Source: Undaria pinnatifida
Taxonomy: Eukaryota > Sar > Phaeophyceae > Laminariales > Alariaceae
Length of the DNA: 64,000 bases
NCBI GenBank assembly: GCA_012845835.1
Contig: JABAKD010000007.1
Location: 9,273,223 to 9,337,222 of the forward strand
Direction: 5' to 3'
This document shows, piece by piece, positions 20,625-30,733 of this stretch. The notes beneath the pieces were generated by a model. The model saw nothing but the letters and a program-made list of their open reading frames with translations. It was not told where the DNA came from and did no database searches. Each line of letters opens with the position of its first letter. Position 1 is the first letter of the stretch. Made by a program: the position numbers and the translations under genes.

Positions 20625-20790
20625 AACAAAGCACCGGCGCGCTCAGAGCGTGTCATCCAGGCCCCTTCTTTGCTGTCCTCAAGGCCGAGCGGGTGCAGCC
20701 AGTGAGCAGCGAAGACCGCCGCAGCAGCGGACAATCTTAATTAACCCCTTTGGACTCATGTGTACCGACCAGTTGTATGGAGACCAGGTA
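20625..20790 (+). repeat. Repeat R fragment
   Basis: GTCCTCAAGGCCGAGCGGGT, AGCAGCGAAGACCGCCGCAG and TTAATTAACCCCTTTGGACT match the repeat-R spacer and donor flank. Confidence 0.5.
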
Positions 20791-20991
20791 TCGTTTTTCC
20801 CGCGCATACCTCGCAGGCGACAATCCCCCCTCTTAAAAGAGGGTTCAATCGCTCCTTTTTTTTCCGATGATACACAACTAGGGGGCAAGCTATTGATATC
20901 AGGCAGCAAATGTCGTATCGCACGCAAGCAACGCTTCTGTTATAAGTGACCCATCCTTGCCTCTGATGTTTGGCGTGCACTCGCGGCGCAG

Positions 20992-21102
20992 ATAGACCTC
21001 AACGGCCGCGTGATCGACATCCAGAAGCAGAAAGGTAAACTGCACATCATCGAGCAGGAGTTCAAGCAGGCGGAGCGCATAGAGTACTGGAGGCAGAAGG
21101 AG
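20992..21102 (+). CDS. Internal exon 2 of the coiled-coil-like gene
   Basis: 111 nt (37 codons), phase 0 on both sides, acceptor CGGCGCAG and donor GGAG|GTGAGT. It encodes IDLNGRVIDIQKQKGKLH, IIEQEFKQAERI and EYWRQKE, which is charged and heptad-like. It continues exactly in phase from exon X and into 21542-21652. It resembles helical regions of translation-factor or flagellar coiled-coil proteins in composition, but no specific family can be named. Confidence 0.65.
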
Positions 21103-21134
21103 GTGAGTCACTACCCCATAAAAAAGGACACCAC

Positions 21135-21485
21135 CGACAACACCACCAACATTAGCACCACCACCACCACCACCACCACCAACCAACAACAATATTACCA
21201 ACAATATTACCACCAACAATATTACCAACACCAAAAACACAGCCAACCATCAACATCACCAACACCACCAACACCACCAACACCACCACTACCACACACC
21301 ACCACCACCACCAGCACCACCAACACCACCAACACCACCAACACCACCAACACCACCACCTCCACCACCACCGCCAACACCACCACCACCACCACCACCA
21401 CCACCTCCACCACCAACACCCCCTACCCACCCCCTCACCCCCCAACCGCAACCCCACTCACGCCCACCGCCACCCCCACCACCAC
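21135..21485. repeat. CAC/ACC trinucleotide array in intron
   Basis: ACCACC and AACACC repeats fill almost the whole intron between the exons ending at 21102 and starting at 21542. Long frames on both strands are repeat artefacts. Confidence 0.9.
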
Positions 21486-21541
21486 CAACAAAATGCCCGC
21501 TATGTAAGCAACCCCTTTAACGATCGGCGTCTGTCTATCAG

Positions 21542-21652
21542 GAGAGAGACATGCGAGAGCGGGTGCAGAAGAAGCGCGCATTAGCCTTGGAACGGGCGAG
21601 GAAAGAGGATACGGTCATGCGCCTCCATGAAGACCGGAAGATCAGACAAGAG
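21542..21652 (+). CDS. Internal exon 3 of the coiled-coil-like gene
   Basis: 111 nt, phase 0, acceptor TGTCTATCAG and donor CAAGAG|GTACAC. It encodes ERDMRERVQKKRALALER, ARKEDTVMRLHEDR and KIRQE, a highly charged probable coiled coil. The same length as the preceding exon suggests an ancestral repeat. Two M2 elements, M1 copies and an M3 fill the next intron. Confidence 0.65.
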
Positions 21653-21821
21653 GTACACTCTGTTCGTCATTTGGCGTTAGTTACGATACGGCCCGTGCTA
21701 CTACTGTAGGACTTGCACTTTTCGAGCAGACATACTTGGGTATTGACCGGGCTCTTCAACCGAGGAGACCGGGCTGTTCAGCGGAAGAGCTACCCATTGC
21801 CTTTGGGCTCTACAAATAAAT

Positions 21822-22104
21822 TATCACGGCTACGGTAGGGGGGTACCCCCAACTTCCACTACTAGGTCTGAGCCACTCGCACGAGTGGCTCTGTACCTGG
21901 CCGGCAAAGACACGTTTGGCGACTGTTTGGCGCAATCGTAGCTAACCATCCCGTGTCTTTGGGGATGCGGATTTGAACAGAACCAACAGACCAAAGCTTA
22001 TTATGACCGCATGGAACAGGGGGGTGGGTCACTCGCAGCCACAGTGGTCCCAAGCCGCTGCAAAACAAGGATCTGAAAGGGACCCCCTTACCGTAGCATT
22101 AGTC
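21822..22104 (+). mobile_element. M2 MITE, full length
   Basis: Left end CACGGCTACGGTAGGGGGGT; right end ACCCCCTTACCGTAGCATTA. Two internal palindromes (GAGCCACTCGCACGAGTGGC and GGGTCACTCGCAGCCACAGT, the latter decayed). Flanks AAAT/ATAT match at 3 of 4 bases. Confidence 0.75.
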
Positions 22105-22140
22105 ATATAAGGCACTTTCTGCCGCTATAGTCCAGTTCAG

Positions 22141-22719
22141 GACCGTGGCTACAGTAGGGGGGGGCACTGCTTGGGCGCCTTCTTTCAGCAGTCGCTCGAG
22201 GTCACTCGCGCGAGTGACCCACCCTCCTGTTCCTTTTGCGATCTTACGCTTTTCGTTCTGGACTTCATTTTGCGACATGGACCCGCAACGGAACGGGTCG
22301 CTACGATTGCGCGAAGAAGAAGAAAAAAAACCGCGTAATAATGTCGTTTTGTCGGTGAGGTGCAGAGTCACTGGTGGGCGCATGCTACGATGGAGGTAGC
22401 ACTTTTCGCCTGAAATGGTTTCTTGATGAAGGGGCTCCTTAACCCAAAATCGTCGGAAATCGGCCATTTTCTCTTGCACGATTCTCGTTGTGTACCTAGG
22501 CCATGGGATTTTTTTTCCGGTATATAGCAGTTTTGTTTTTCTCTAAATCGGTTTTTGGGAGGGACATGACTTAAGCTCCCAAAATTGAGGAACCTCAGAA
22601 AGATAATGGTGCACCTCTATCGTAGCACGCGTCGGTGCGAGTGGTGAATATCCGGTGGTGAGAATGGGGGCATATCATAACACCGTCGTAACATCCCCCC
22701 TAGTACCGCAGCCTAGGTC
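22141..22719 (+). mobile_element. M2 MITE carrying a nested M1
   Basis: From GACCGTGGCTACAGTAGGGG to CCCCCTAGTACCGCAGCCTA (end GGTC). A perfect 20-bp palindrome GGTCACTCGCGCGAGTGACC sits at 22200-22219. The second palindromic region is split by the M1 at 22377-22633. Removing M1 and one GGTG restores CACTGGTGCGAGTGG. Confidence 0.8.
22377..22633 (-). mobile_element. M1 MITE, TSD GGTG, nested in M2
   Basis: From GGCGCATGCTACGATGGAGG to CCTCTATCGTAGCACGCGTC, reverse orientation. GGTG lies at 22373-22376 and at 22634-22637. Confidence 0.9.
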
Positions 22720-22738
22720 AGTACAGGCATGGTTGCGG

Positions 22739-22785
22739 GCTCGTGTGCTACGATGGGGGTTTGCATCTTAAGGCGAAGGCTTTCC
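22739..22785 (-). mobile_element. M1 end fragment
   Basis: CGTGTGCTACGATGGGGGTT, GCATCTTAAGGCGAAGGCTT is a reverse M1 left end. It is cut by the next M1 element. Confidence 0.5.
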
Positions 22786-23320
22786 GATGAATCCTACGGC
22801 AGAGGTGTACCATTTCTTTTTCTTTATAGGAGTTCTCTCTAAAGGAGCTCTATACGTACAAGAAAAAAAAACGATTTTGGAGAAAAAGGAAGGTTCTACC
22901 CAACGAGCAATCCCATTGCCTATGAGGCATGCAACCAAAAATTTTGCAAAACAAGAACGAAATCCCAGCGATTTTGGGTTAAGGCGCCCCGTCGTTTAGA
23001 AACCGTTTCAGCCAATGAGTCATCCCACGGTAGGCGTTGCAGATTTTGGGCCAAAACGTCCCTGGGCGATTGAGCTCCTCATGTGAGGAACTGCCCGTTA
23101 ATGATGTAATTTCACGAGTACATACTTTTTTAGGACTAAGGCATAGAAGCTTGGTCGGGTTGTGCGAACGAATGCAATCGAATTGTTTTTTCGAGTGAGA
23201 TATTGAGCTCCTCATGCGAGGAACTCAGGGACTTTCTGCCGCACCCGTACCGTGGGACGGCTCCAATATATATACCTTCAGCCAAAATATGGTATGCCTT
23301 CATACCTCTACCGTAGTGTC
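22786..23320 (+). mobile_element. M1 MITE with nested M3, TSD TTCC
   Basis: Left end GATGAATCCTACGGCAGAGG; right end CCTCTACCGTAGTGTC. TTCC lies at 22782-22785 and 23321-23324. The interior (CCAGCGATTTTGGGTTAAGG, GCCCCGTCGTTTAGAAACCG) is interrupted near its right end by M3 at 23017-23263. Confidence 0.8.
23017..23263 (-). mobile_element. M3 MITE, intact, TSD CAAT
   Basis: 247 bp from GAGTCATCCCACGGTAGGCG to CGTACCGTGGGACGGCTC, flanked by CAAT (23013-23016 and 23264-23267). Two internal palindromes: TGAGCTCCTCATGTGAGGAA (~23071-23090) and GAGCTCCTCATGCGAGGAAC (~23205-23224). This is the best reference copy of the family. Confidence 0.9.
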
Positions 23321-23324
23321 TTCC

Positions 23325-24690
23325 TAACCGGGCGAGCTACCCAATATAATCGTGGTACCATCCACTGCGTTTTATTTTTCATGCGTTAATGGTGTTGCAC
23401 ACGGGAGCACACGAAAAGGAGAAAACGGAGTGACACTCCGAGAAAAGGATAAGAACGACAAAAACAGTAAAAAAAACAAAAATCGGAGTTGTGGTGATTT
23501 CTGTGCAAATCGAGAAAAATGACGCCTTTTTTTTCGCAACTTCTGATTCTCTTTGGTTTTAGGAACTCCCCCTGTCTTGCTCCTGAACCCCTCGGATGCT
23601 CCAGACACCAAAAATTGGCGGGAAAAAAACTGCTGAATACTGCATCATGTACCGACTCGCGACCGCTGATTCGGCGGTATCAGCTCCGAAGATTTCCCTT
23701 TTTTTTTGTTGGCACGGAGTACGTTTGCCCACCACATGCAATAGTTCTTTCATTATCACATGGGGAAGTGCCACGTCATCGGCCATGGACCTTCCCATCC
23801 ATCTCTCAAGAGCTTACAAGAGATGCCGACAGCGACAGTGGAACTCCCTGACAAACTGTATCCAACTATTCTATGCACGATAAAATACCCAATGATACGA
23901 CCACAGCAGTGCAATCATCGACCACACGAAGCAATCCGAGCTGCTGCTGGTGTAGCAGACGCCTTCATAGTGCAACGCAGGAAGCTGTGAGGCAAGCAAG
24001 CTTGAGGCATGACGACGATTTTACTCGGATTGGTCGCCTCAAGCTTTCCCTAGACGCTTGATTAGATCACCCTCGTCGCGTTTTGGTCTGCATCAATGGT
24101 TCCCAAAAGGGGTTAGAAGAAAAAGGGTAAGGTTTATGTTTTGTGCTCCGCTGGGGTGCACTTTGCTTTTCCCTCATTTGTGTCTTTGTTGTGGGTGGTG
24201 AGGTGTAGAGGTTATGAAGAAACGTTTTTTTTAAAAAATGCTGGTAGGCTCTACGTTTATCATACCATTCGTCCGCGCGCGTTTTACAACTCTTTGTGAC
24301 GCGCTTTGGAGGTACACCTTGCCCAGCAACCTGGACTGTTTAGTGGGACCGATGCTTGAAGTATAGGAATTTTGGTTGAAAATGTTTTTTTTCCAAATCC
24401 CCGAAGGTTCCCACGTTTTTCGGCTTACGAACTACGTGGAATTAGTATGGATCATGGCTTGCGAATCTAACAGGCACATACCCACCGATTCTGGATAAAC
24501 ACACCATGCATCAAATATGTGCGTCGTCGCTTCGAACACAAAAGTAATAAGTAAACTAACAGATTAGTGAATTACCCTCTCAAGAGAGCGCTCACAAGGT
24601 GCCGACCTCTACCGCGCAAACGGTTCTTTGTAGGATGCAGGTCACCTCTCGCACCACTCGCCGAACACCTGACAACGCTACGCGCTTGGT
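23325..24690. other. Unannotated stretch
   Basis: Several frames of 60-110 codons (for example 23519-23851) show no domain, repeat or splice support. This is intron sequence if the exon chain is right. Confidence 0.4.
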
Positions 24691-24699
24691 GCAAGCAGT

Positions 24700-24915
24700 T
24701 TCCACCTGGTCGGTGAAAACCCGACGTGCTCCGTCCCGGTGTTGTAGGGATGCGAGGGTCTTTGGTCTTATGACTACAGCCGTGCATGAAATGAGTACCC
24801 TCCCCTCCCTCTCATGCTGTGTGTCTACCTCTGGTCGGTGAAAACCCGACGTACTCCATCACGGCATGCGAGGGTCTATGGCCATACGATATATGAGCAC
24901 ACCGCCCCCTCCACA
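24700..24915 (+). repeat. Two-copy tandem repeat, 125-bp period (family shared with 62900-63015)
   Basis: CGGTGAAAACCCGACGTGCT-like cores at 24711 and 24836, each followed by TGCGAGGGTCTATGGTC and ATACGA-like sequence. A third copy lies at 62911. Confidence 0.75.
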
Positions 24916-24957
24916 TTGTGTAACTATTCGCACCCACCCGTGCTTGATATTTCGCAG

Positions 24958-25074
24958 ATCGTGCGAGCCTGCCTTGAGGCGCAAGGCGGGTCGAATCTCG
25001 GAGGGAGTCGCGCTCGAGCGCAGACCAGCGTGTCCGGCAGGAGGCCGCGAGCGACGAGGTTGTCGCGCAGTCAG
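24958..25074 (+). CDS. Internal exon 4 of the coiled-coil-like gene
   Basis: 117 nt, phase 0, acceptor ATTTCGCAG and donor TCAG|GTTAGT. It encodes IVRACLEAQGGSNLGGS, RARAQTSVSGRRPRATR and LSRSQ, a basic Ser/Arg-rich low-complexity stretch typical of a disordered tail. It follows RQE of the previous exon in phase. Confidence 0.45.
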
Positions 25075-25152
25075 GTTAGTAGCAATATTATTATTAGTAG
25101 TAGTAGTGGTAGTAGTAGTAGAAGAAGTAGTAGTAGTAGTAGTAGTAGCGGT
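25075..25152. repeat. AGT trinucleotide run
   Basis: Starts within the donor flank of the preceding exon and continues for ~70 bp as TAGTAG with few changes. Confidence 0.9.
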
Positions 25153-25304
25153 TGATCGTAAAACCGGTGCATGGGTTAGATACGTAGGAAGATGATCCTC
25201 GATGCCGCCATTGGGGCGTGCAGAAGACGTTGAAAATGTATATTATTATTACCACCTCCGGAGAGGATGATGGGAAGAAGAGGGGGAAATTGGAAGTGGG
25301 AAGT

Positions 25305-25470
25305 TGGAAGGAAGGAAGGAAGGAAGGAAGGAAGGAAGGAAGGAAGGAAGGAAGGAAGGAAGGAAGGAAGGAAGGAAGGAAGGAAGGAAGGAAGGAAGGA
25401 AGGAAGGAAGGAAGGAAGGAAGGAAGGAAGGAAGGAAGGAAGGAAGGAAGGAAGGAAGGAAGGAAGTGAC
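25305..25470. repeat. GGAA tetranucleotide array, ~39 copies
   Basis: Uninterrupted GAAG repeats over ~157 bp, then a direct duplication of GTGACCAAGAGAGGCC (two copies, 25467-25502). Nothing coding. Confidence 0.95.
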
Positions 25471-25502
25471 CAAGAGAGGCCGGAAGTGACCAAGAGAGGC
25501 CC

Positions 25503-26175
25503 TCACTCCCCCAAACCCGCCCCGTCCCCGAGCCATCAATAGCGACAAGCGCTCTCGTCCTGTACTGGGATAATCCTATCGTACCACACAATACACTCAG
25601 GCGCCTAAGCCGTAGACTACATGCTGACCCAACCTAATATATGTATACTTCAGTCTCCCAATACGTGCGTATGAGAGCACGTATGCAAATGTGCATATTC
25701 CGTTTCTCATTGTACCATGTATGATGACGATGTATGTGGCACACGAGGAACTGTTCTCACGTGTATCACACAATAACAACTCATATCACGCACCAGTAAA
25801 TATTGATACTGGTGGCTCCATAGTTCACATACATATCACACAAATATATATAGGAACGTTTCCCCATGGATAGTCCGCCTGATGAAATATCCATGCCTTT
25901 ATAACAGAACATGCCACATACTGCAATACAGTTATAAAATATTCCTCGCATAATTCTCACAATACCTTTGACGGCGTATCTCCCCAACTACTACACTATT
26001 CCTTAGAGCAATGCGGTTCCACAAATCGAACCATGATATCATAACTTCTCACAGCGGTAGTAGTGGACGGGTGGACGGGAGGCCCTCGTTCTGTCGACAT
26101 AGTAGATCGTGGACAAACCGCAGGCCTTCTGAGCGCCTTTTGGAAATTCCGCTGTATGACCCAAACTCCACAGAA
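25503..26175. other. Unannotated stretch
   Basis: AT-richer sequence (25600-26000) without recognisable genes or repeats. Confidence 0.4.
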
Positions 26176-26706
26176 GAGACGTCCAACGCTAGGGGGTGCA
26201 GAACAAGGGACGAATGCTACGATAAAGGTAGCACTTTTTTTCTCAAATGGTTTCTGAATGACGGGGCTCTTTAACCGAAAATTGTCAGAAATACGATATT
26301 TTTTTGCATGATTCTCGTTCTATACCTAGGCCATGGGATGTTTCATCCGGTTGAAGCTTTTTATTTTCTCCAGATCAGTTTTTGGGGTCAAGAAGGACAT
26401 GTCTTAACCTCCCCCTAGAGTGAGGGGTAGTATTAAGAAAAAAAGCGGCGCACCTCTATCGTAGCAGGCGTCAAGGTTCTGAGGTTGCTTTTAACGTAAG
26501 GAGATCAATATATCACCCGAAAAAACATGACTTTCAAGCCTTTATCTCGCCCAGTCCGACCAGCGCTTATATGCCTTAGTCCTATAAATAAACACTGGTA
26601 AGCCTATCCGAAAGACCGGCAGACCGGCAGTTCCTCGCTCGTCGTGGAGCTCAACCGGCGAGAAATGTCTGGGCCAAGAAACTCAACCCCTACCGCGGGA
26701 TCTCTC
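26176..26706 (+). mobile_element. M3 MITE carrying a nested M1
   Basis: Left end GAGACGTCCAACGCTAGGGG, then GTGCAGAAC. After M1 the interior resumes (GGTTCTGAGG, GATCAATATATCACCCGA, CCAGTCCGACCAGCGCTTAT). Right end CCCCTACCGCGGGATCTCTC. Confidence 0.75.
26209..26472 (-). mobile_element. M1 MITE, TSD AAGG, nested in M3
   Basis: From GACGAATGCTACGATAAAGG to CCTCTATCGTAGCAGGCGTC, with AAGG at 26205-26208 and 26473-26476. Confidence 0.9.
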
Positions 26707-27065
26707 GAGGACTAGCGTCAGTAGGAGTAGCAGGACTAGTAGTAGTAGTAGTAGTAACAGTGCACGGGCGGACGGGAGCGGGAGCCTCAGTTTGGTCGGC
26801 ATAGCAGAATGTCGACAAAACGCAGACCTTCTGAGCACCCGTTTGGAAAGTCATCCACGACGCCACATATACAGAAAGTCGGCAAAAGCCCCTGGAGCGT
26901 GCTTTGGAAGGAGCACGATTTCGAAATTAACAAAAAAACAAAGAACCACGGGGAGAACGCGGGCAAGTTTCCGCATGTCGTGTGATATTCAACTTTTCCC
27001 AAAAGGTGCTCAGAAGGTCGACCTTTTACCCACCGTCTAGTATGTCGACCAAAGGAGGGGGGTTA
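26707..27065. other. Unannotated stretch
   Basis: An AGT run at 26730-26760 (GTAGTAGTAGTAGTAGTAAC). No gene was recognised. Confidence 0.4.
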
Positions 27066-27106
27066 ATGGAAGCAGCAGTAGTAGTAGTAGTGTTAGTAGT
27101 AGTAGC

Positions 27107-27172
<66 letters not shown>

Positions 27173-27608
27173 CAGCAGCAGTAGTAGTGGTAGTAGTAGT
27201 AGTAGTATTAGTAGTAGTAGTGGTAGTAGTAGTAGTAGAAGTAGTGGTAGAGGTAGCCGTAGCAGTAGCCGTAGCAGTAGTAGTCGTAGTAGTCGTAGTA
27301 GTACTAGCAGTAACGTAGTAGTAGTGGTAGTAGTAGTAATAGCAGTAGCAGTAGCAGTAGCAATAGCAGCAGTAGTAGCAGTAGTAGCAGTACTAGTAGT
27401 AGTAGTAGTATTAGTAGTAGTAGTGGTAGTAGTAGTAGTAGCAGTAGTGGTAGAGGTAGCCGTAGCAGTAGCCGTAGCAGTAGTAGTCGTAGTAGTCGTA
27501 GTAGTACTAGCAGTAACGTAGTAGTAGTGGTAGTAGTAGTAATAGCAGTAGCAGTAGCAGTAGCAATAGCAGCAGTAGTAGCAGTAGTAGCAGTACTAGT
27601 AGTAGTGA
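27066..27608. repeat. AGT/AGC trinucleotide array with ~205-bp internal duplication
   Basis: Mostly AGTAGT with AGC, CGT and GGT variants. The variant pattern GGTAGAGGTAGCCGTAGCAG...ACTAGCAGTAACGTAGTAG occurs at ~27246 and again at ~27450, showing segmental duplication inside the array. Frames are Ser or Val homopolymers. Confidence 0.9.
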
Positions 27609-27855
27609 GACGCGTTCTACGATAGAGGTAGCAGTTGTCGTCCGAAATGGTTTCTGAATGACGGGGCTCCTTAACCCAAAATCGCCGAAAATACGCCCAA
27701 TTTATTTTGCATGGTTCTCGTTGTATCCCTAGCCTATGGGAAAAAAAATCCTCCAGCAGCAATCATATTTTCTCCCACATCAGGTTTTGGGTCAAGATAA
27801 GGACATGTCTTAACCTCCTAAACTGAGAAACCTCAGAAAAGAAGTGGCATGCGTC
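27609..27855 (-). mobile_element. M1 MITE, TSD GTGA
   Basis: Left end GACGCGTTCTACGATAGAGG. The right end keeps only GGCATGCGTC. GTGA lies at 27605-27608 and 27856-27859. Confidence 0.85.
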
Positions 27856-28124
27856 GTGAGCCCTGTCAGTCGCACACATTTTGGGCCAACCTTGCCACCC
27901 TGCAGTAGCATTTTTCTCTTCGCACTTCGCCCCCAACCTGCTCAAGCCCCCCTTTTCCGGTATCCCGCTCGCCGCAGTGCGCACACCGCGGCAACCCCCC
28001 AGGCAGTCGAGCCGAACTGAAACATCCGTCACACTGCGCCCACACACCCACAAACAAACAAAATACGTCAGAACGGTTGAGTGTTTGTATTCATGTTTCG
28101 ATGCGTTGCTTGTCCTTGCCTCAG

Positions 28125-28273
28125 GGTCACCCGGGCGTGGGGCGACTGGAAAGAACGCGCGGGTACTCAACGGAACTATCGTCAACAGAGCACGGCGGAT
28201 GCTCGGACCACTCTTCCAGAACCTTCGTAACCGAAGGAGGCGGTTTCGTTGGCGAAGAGGGACTAGCTACCCG
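28125..28273 (+). CDS. Candidate exon 5 of the coiled-coil-like gene
   Basis: 149 nt, acceptor TTGCCTCAG and donor ACCCG|GTAATG. In phase from the previous exon it encodes GHPGVGRLERTRGYSTEL, SSTEHGGCSDHSSRTF and VTEGGGFVGEEGLATR. This is a Gly/Ser-rich low-complexity stretch with no known domain. It ends in phase 2. A possible terminal exon at 28365-28410 (acceptor CCCGCAG) would add about 14 residues and stop at TAG 28408-28410. Confidence 0.35.
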
Positions 28274-28689
28274 GTAATGCCCCCGCCGCCCCCCCCCTGA
28301 TTACGCCCCTTACCCCCCGGTGGCCGAGGATGGAGAGGGGGGGGGTGTTAATACGCCCCCGCAGAACATGGAGTACGGCGGACGCTGGGACCGCTGTCCA
28401 AAAACTGTAGACACAGGAGGAGGTAGTTGTGCTGTCGAAGACCGATTTGATGCTGTAAATATTTGACGCCCACCCCGACCCCACCCCCTCCCAGATAAGG
28501 TTGGAGGGTTCGGGGAGAGGTGGCCCTCATGCACCCCCTCAGAGGGCAATATATTGGAACGAGGCAACTCAAGGGGATTCCGGAATAAACGGATAGCAAA
28601 ATTTTGGAAGAGCACGGCGGCCGCTCGGACTGTTTCACATTTTGAGGGGGTTAGGTCATTCATACGAAACAGGGGAGTTCCAAAACAAT

Positions 28690-29046
28690 TGTGAGTTGCA
28701 TGTAGCTGGTGGTGTATCTGTGAGCAAAGTTAATGAGCCGAGAAACATGATATGATAATGCCCTGGGAGTCTAGCAAAGGCTAAGGATCCAGAACGTGGT
28801 ATGTGGATATTAGATAAAAGGGTTCACATGTTTCCACATGTGTGTCTTTGAAGGCGTTTGTGCACAGGAACAAAGGGACGATGAACTTGCACCATCCACG
28901 CATGTTGTTCAGTTCGTTCCGTGTGTTTTGTGGGATACTACATAGGGCTTCTCCAAGGACACAAGTGAGTGGACATCGTGGAGCCTGCTAGGTGGAGAGA
29001 CCTGCATAGCGGTTGCCTGTGTCTACATCCGGTCTATCCCATAACA
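28690..29046 (+). repeat. Candidate 5' LTR of the Ty3/gypsy remnant
   Basis: TGTGAG...ATAACA, followed directly by ATTGGCGTCGTCGG, which resembles the primer-binding region of many LTR elements. No matching 3' copy was found, so boundaries rest only on TG..CA and position. Confidence 0.4.
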
Positions 29047-29089
29047 ATTGGCGTCGTCGGTAGGATAGCATCACTTTGTCAGGCGAGAC

Positions 29090-29762
29090 CCAGCTGTTCG
29101 TGGCTGACTTAGTCCGCAGTAACGGCTCACCAGATCTTGCAGGCCACTGTCTTGTCCAAATGCGGCCCCAGCCGGATCTTACTTTATCCGAAGAACACTT
29201 TGTTGCCCCAGGACGATTGGTCCTTTCAATGGTAGGACCGGCCGACCTTGAGCCCGCTAACGGTCTGAACGTCGCCCACAACCCATTAGTGCGCTCACCC
29301 AAAGACTTTCTCCATCATACGAACATTACCCCCACCCTCTTCCACTCCACGGGCGTGCTTGAGGTTGCGGGCGTTTTGGAATCCTCCCTCACAGCAGCTG
29401 TAGCCACAACCTCGCCCGCGCCTGCCCTGCTCAAGTGTTTGACTTCCGAATAGCTTGCTTTGTCCCTGCGCGTCTGGGACCGCCTGCCGACGCATTTGCG
29501 CGACAAAGCCTTCGACTGCTATGTTCCCGAGTGGACCCCTGTGGCCATCGAACAACTGGGCGACGTCCTCTGCGAATTTCCGGCAGTATTTTTCCAAACC
29601 CAAGGCGGATTTAGGTTCCTGCTGCCTGAGCCTTTCGAATTTTTGCTACCAGAGGGCAACGCATCTGTCACCTCCCGGCCCCCCGATGTTTGGCCAAAGA
29701 GAGAGGTGGACAACATTCTCAATCAGTATCTCGCTGCCTTTCTGATCCAACATTCGACTTCG
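29090..29762 (+). pseudogene. Ty3/gypsy pol, linker to start of reverse transcriptase
   Basis: Plus-strand frames carry SLRVWDRLPTHLRDKAF, CYVPEWTPVAIEQLGDVL, then FEFLLPEGNASVTSRPP and VDNILNQYLAAFLIQHSTS. This is the segment before the RT palm in Ty3/gypsy polyproteins, where a host-defined loop precedes the x-Y-S-S-P motif. Stops (29451-29453) and frame changes disrupt it. The frame resumes after the M3 insertion as PY, exactly where M3 entered. Confidence 0.75.
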
Positions 29763-30072
29763 GAGGCATCCCTTTATAGTGCGGTAGGGATTCGCCATTT
29801 GGGTTCACTAAGGTTTCTCGACACGTTTCAGACCGGCTGAGCCCCGCACGTGTTGTACTGTTGGTTAGCATGATTATTTGTCCGAGATATCTGCGCATCA
29901 AATCTTTTTGCGACATCAGCGGACAGAAACGATACGAGTCAGGTTGCGCGAAGCAACAAGGCCTTTGAAGTCTTGCTTTGAGTGAAGATGATGATGATAT
30001 TGAGCTAGCTCCTCTTGCCAGGAATTCAGAAAATTCTTAGAATCTGCCGCACACCCCACCGTCGGATGTCTC
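29763..30072 (-). mobile_element. M3 MITE inside gypsy RT
   Basis: Left end GAGGCATCCCTTTATAGTGC, GGTAGGG; right end CACCGTCGGATGTCTC. The interior has GTCAGGTTGCGCGAAGCAAC and TCTTAGAATCTGCCGCACAC. Flanks TTCG/CTCG match at 3 of 4 bases, and removing the element joins CATTCGACT|TCGCCGTAT (HST|SPY). Confidence 0.75.
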
Positions 30073-30733
30073 CTCGCCGTATTAGAGCCCTCTGGAGATC
30101 GTCCGGCAAAATACTGGCGGTGTTCGGATCCCTGTCAACTACAAGAGGCTCAGCGACACCAGCAGACCCGGCCAGCTTCCCATGCCGCGTGTGGATCAGG
30201 TCACGTGGCTCTTAGCGCAAATGATAATTTTTCTTCCCTCCTCGATCTCGTGCCGCTGTTCCAGCAGATAGCCGCGCACAACAAGGACACGGTGCCAATC
30301 ACGGCGTTTTGCACCCCAACGGGTCTTTACGAGTGTATGACTAGACGATGTTATCATGTTTAACTTGAACTCCATTGGCTCACTGGAAGACCATTCGTGC
30401 CCTCTTGAAGCAACTACGCAAGACCCATATATCGAGCTCTCTCTCCCTTCAAATCCCGGCTCGGTGCGACGGACGCCGATTTGATGGGTCACTCCATCTC
30501 GCCCACGGGCGTGTGCGCAAGCGCAAGAATGTGTCGAATTTAACTTTCATGCCTATGCCCCACAATCTAAAACAGCTGAGCTCTCTTCTGGGCGGCATTT
30601 CCTACCACCGTCCTGCGATACGTTTTCCATTGGATTCGACCAATCACCGCAATCCTCGAGAGGGTTGTCCACTTTTGTTCCCGTCGACCATCTGGAAACC
30701 ATGGTGCGTGACTTGCTCGCAGAAGTGTCATCG
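30073..30733 (+). pseudogene. Ty3/gypsy reverse transcriptase remnants
   Basis: Frames show GGVRIPVNYKRLS, then DTVPITAFCTPTGLYE, LDDVIMF (the Y/L-x-D-D catalytic box) and LSSLLGGISYHRPAIR. The middle of the palm is deleted between GLYE and LDDV (normally well over 30 residues) and several frameshifts are present. It is inactive. Confidence 0.7.

Noticed and set aside
20992..21652. Assignment of the charged exons to eIF3 subunit a or a flagellar coiled-coil protein
   Set aside because: Composition is similar but I could not align any diagnostic motif, so no product name is given.
25094..25591. Long FLPS-repeat frame
   Set aside because: Translation of the GGAA/TTCC array in one of several equally open frames.
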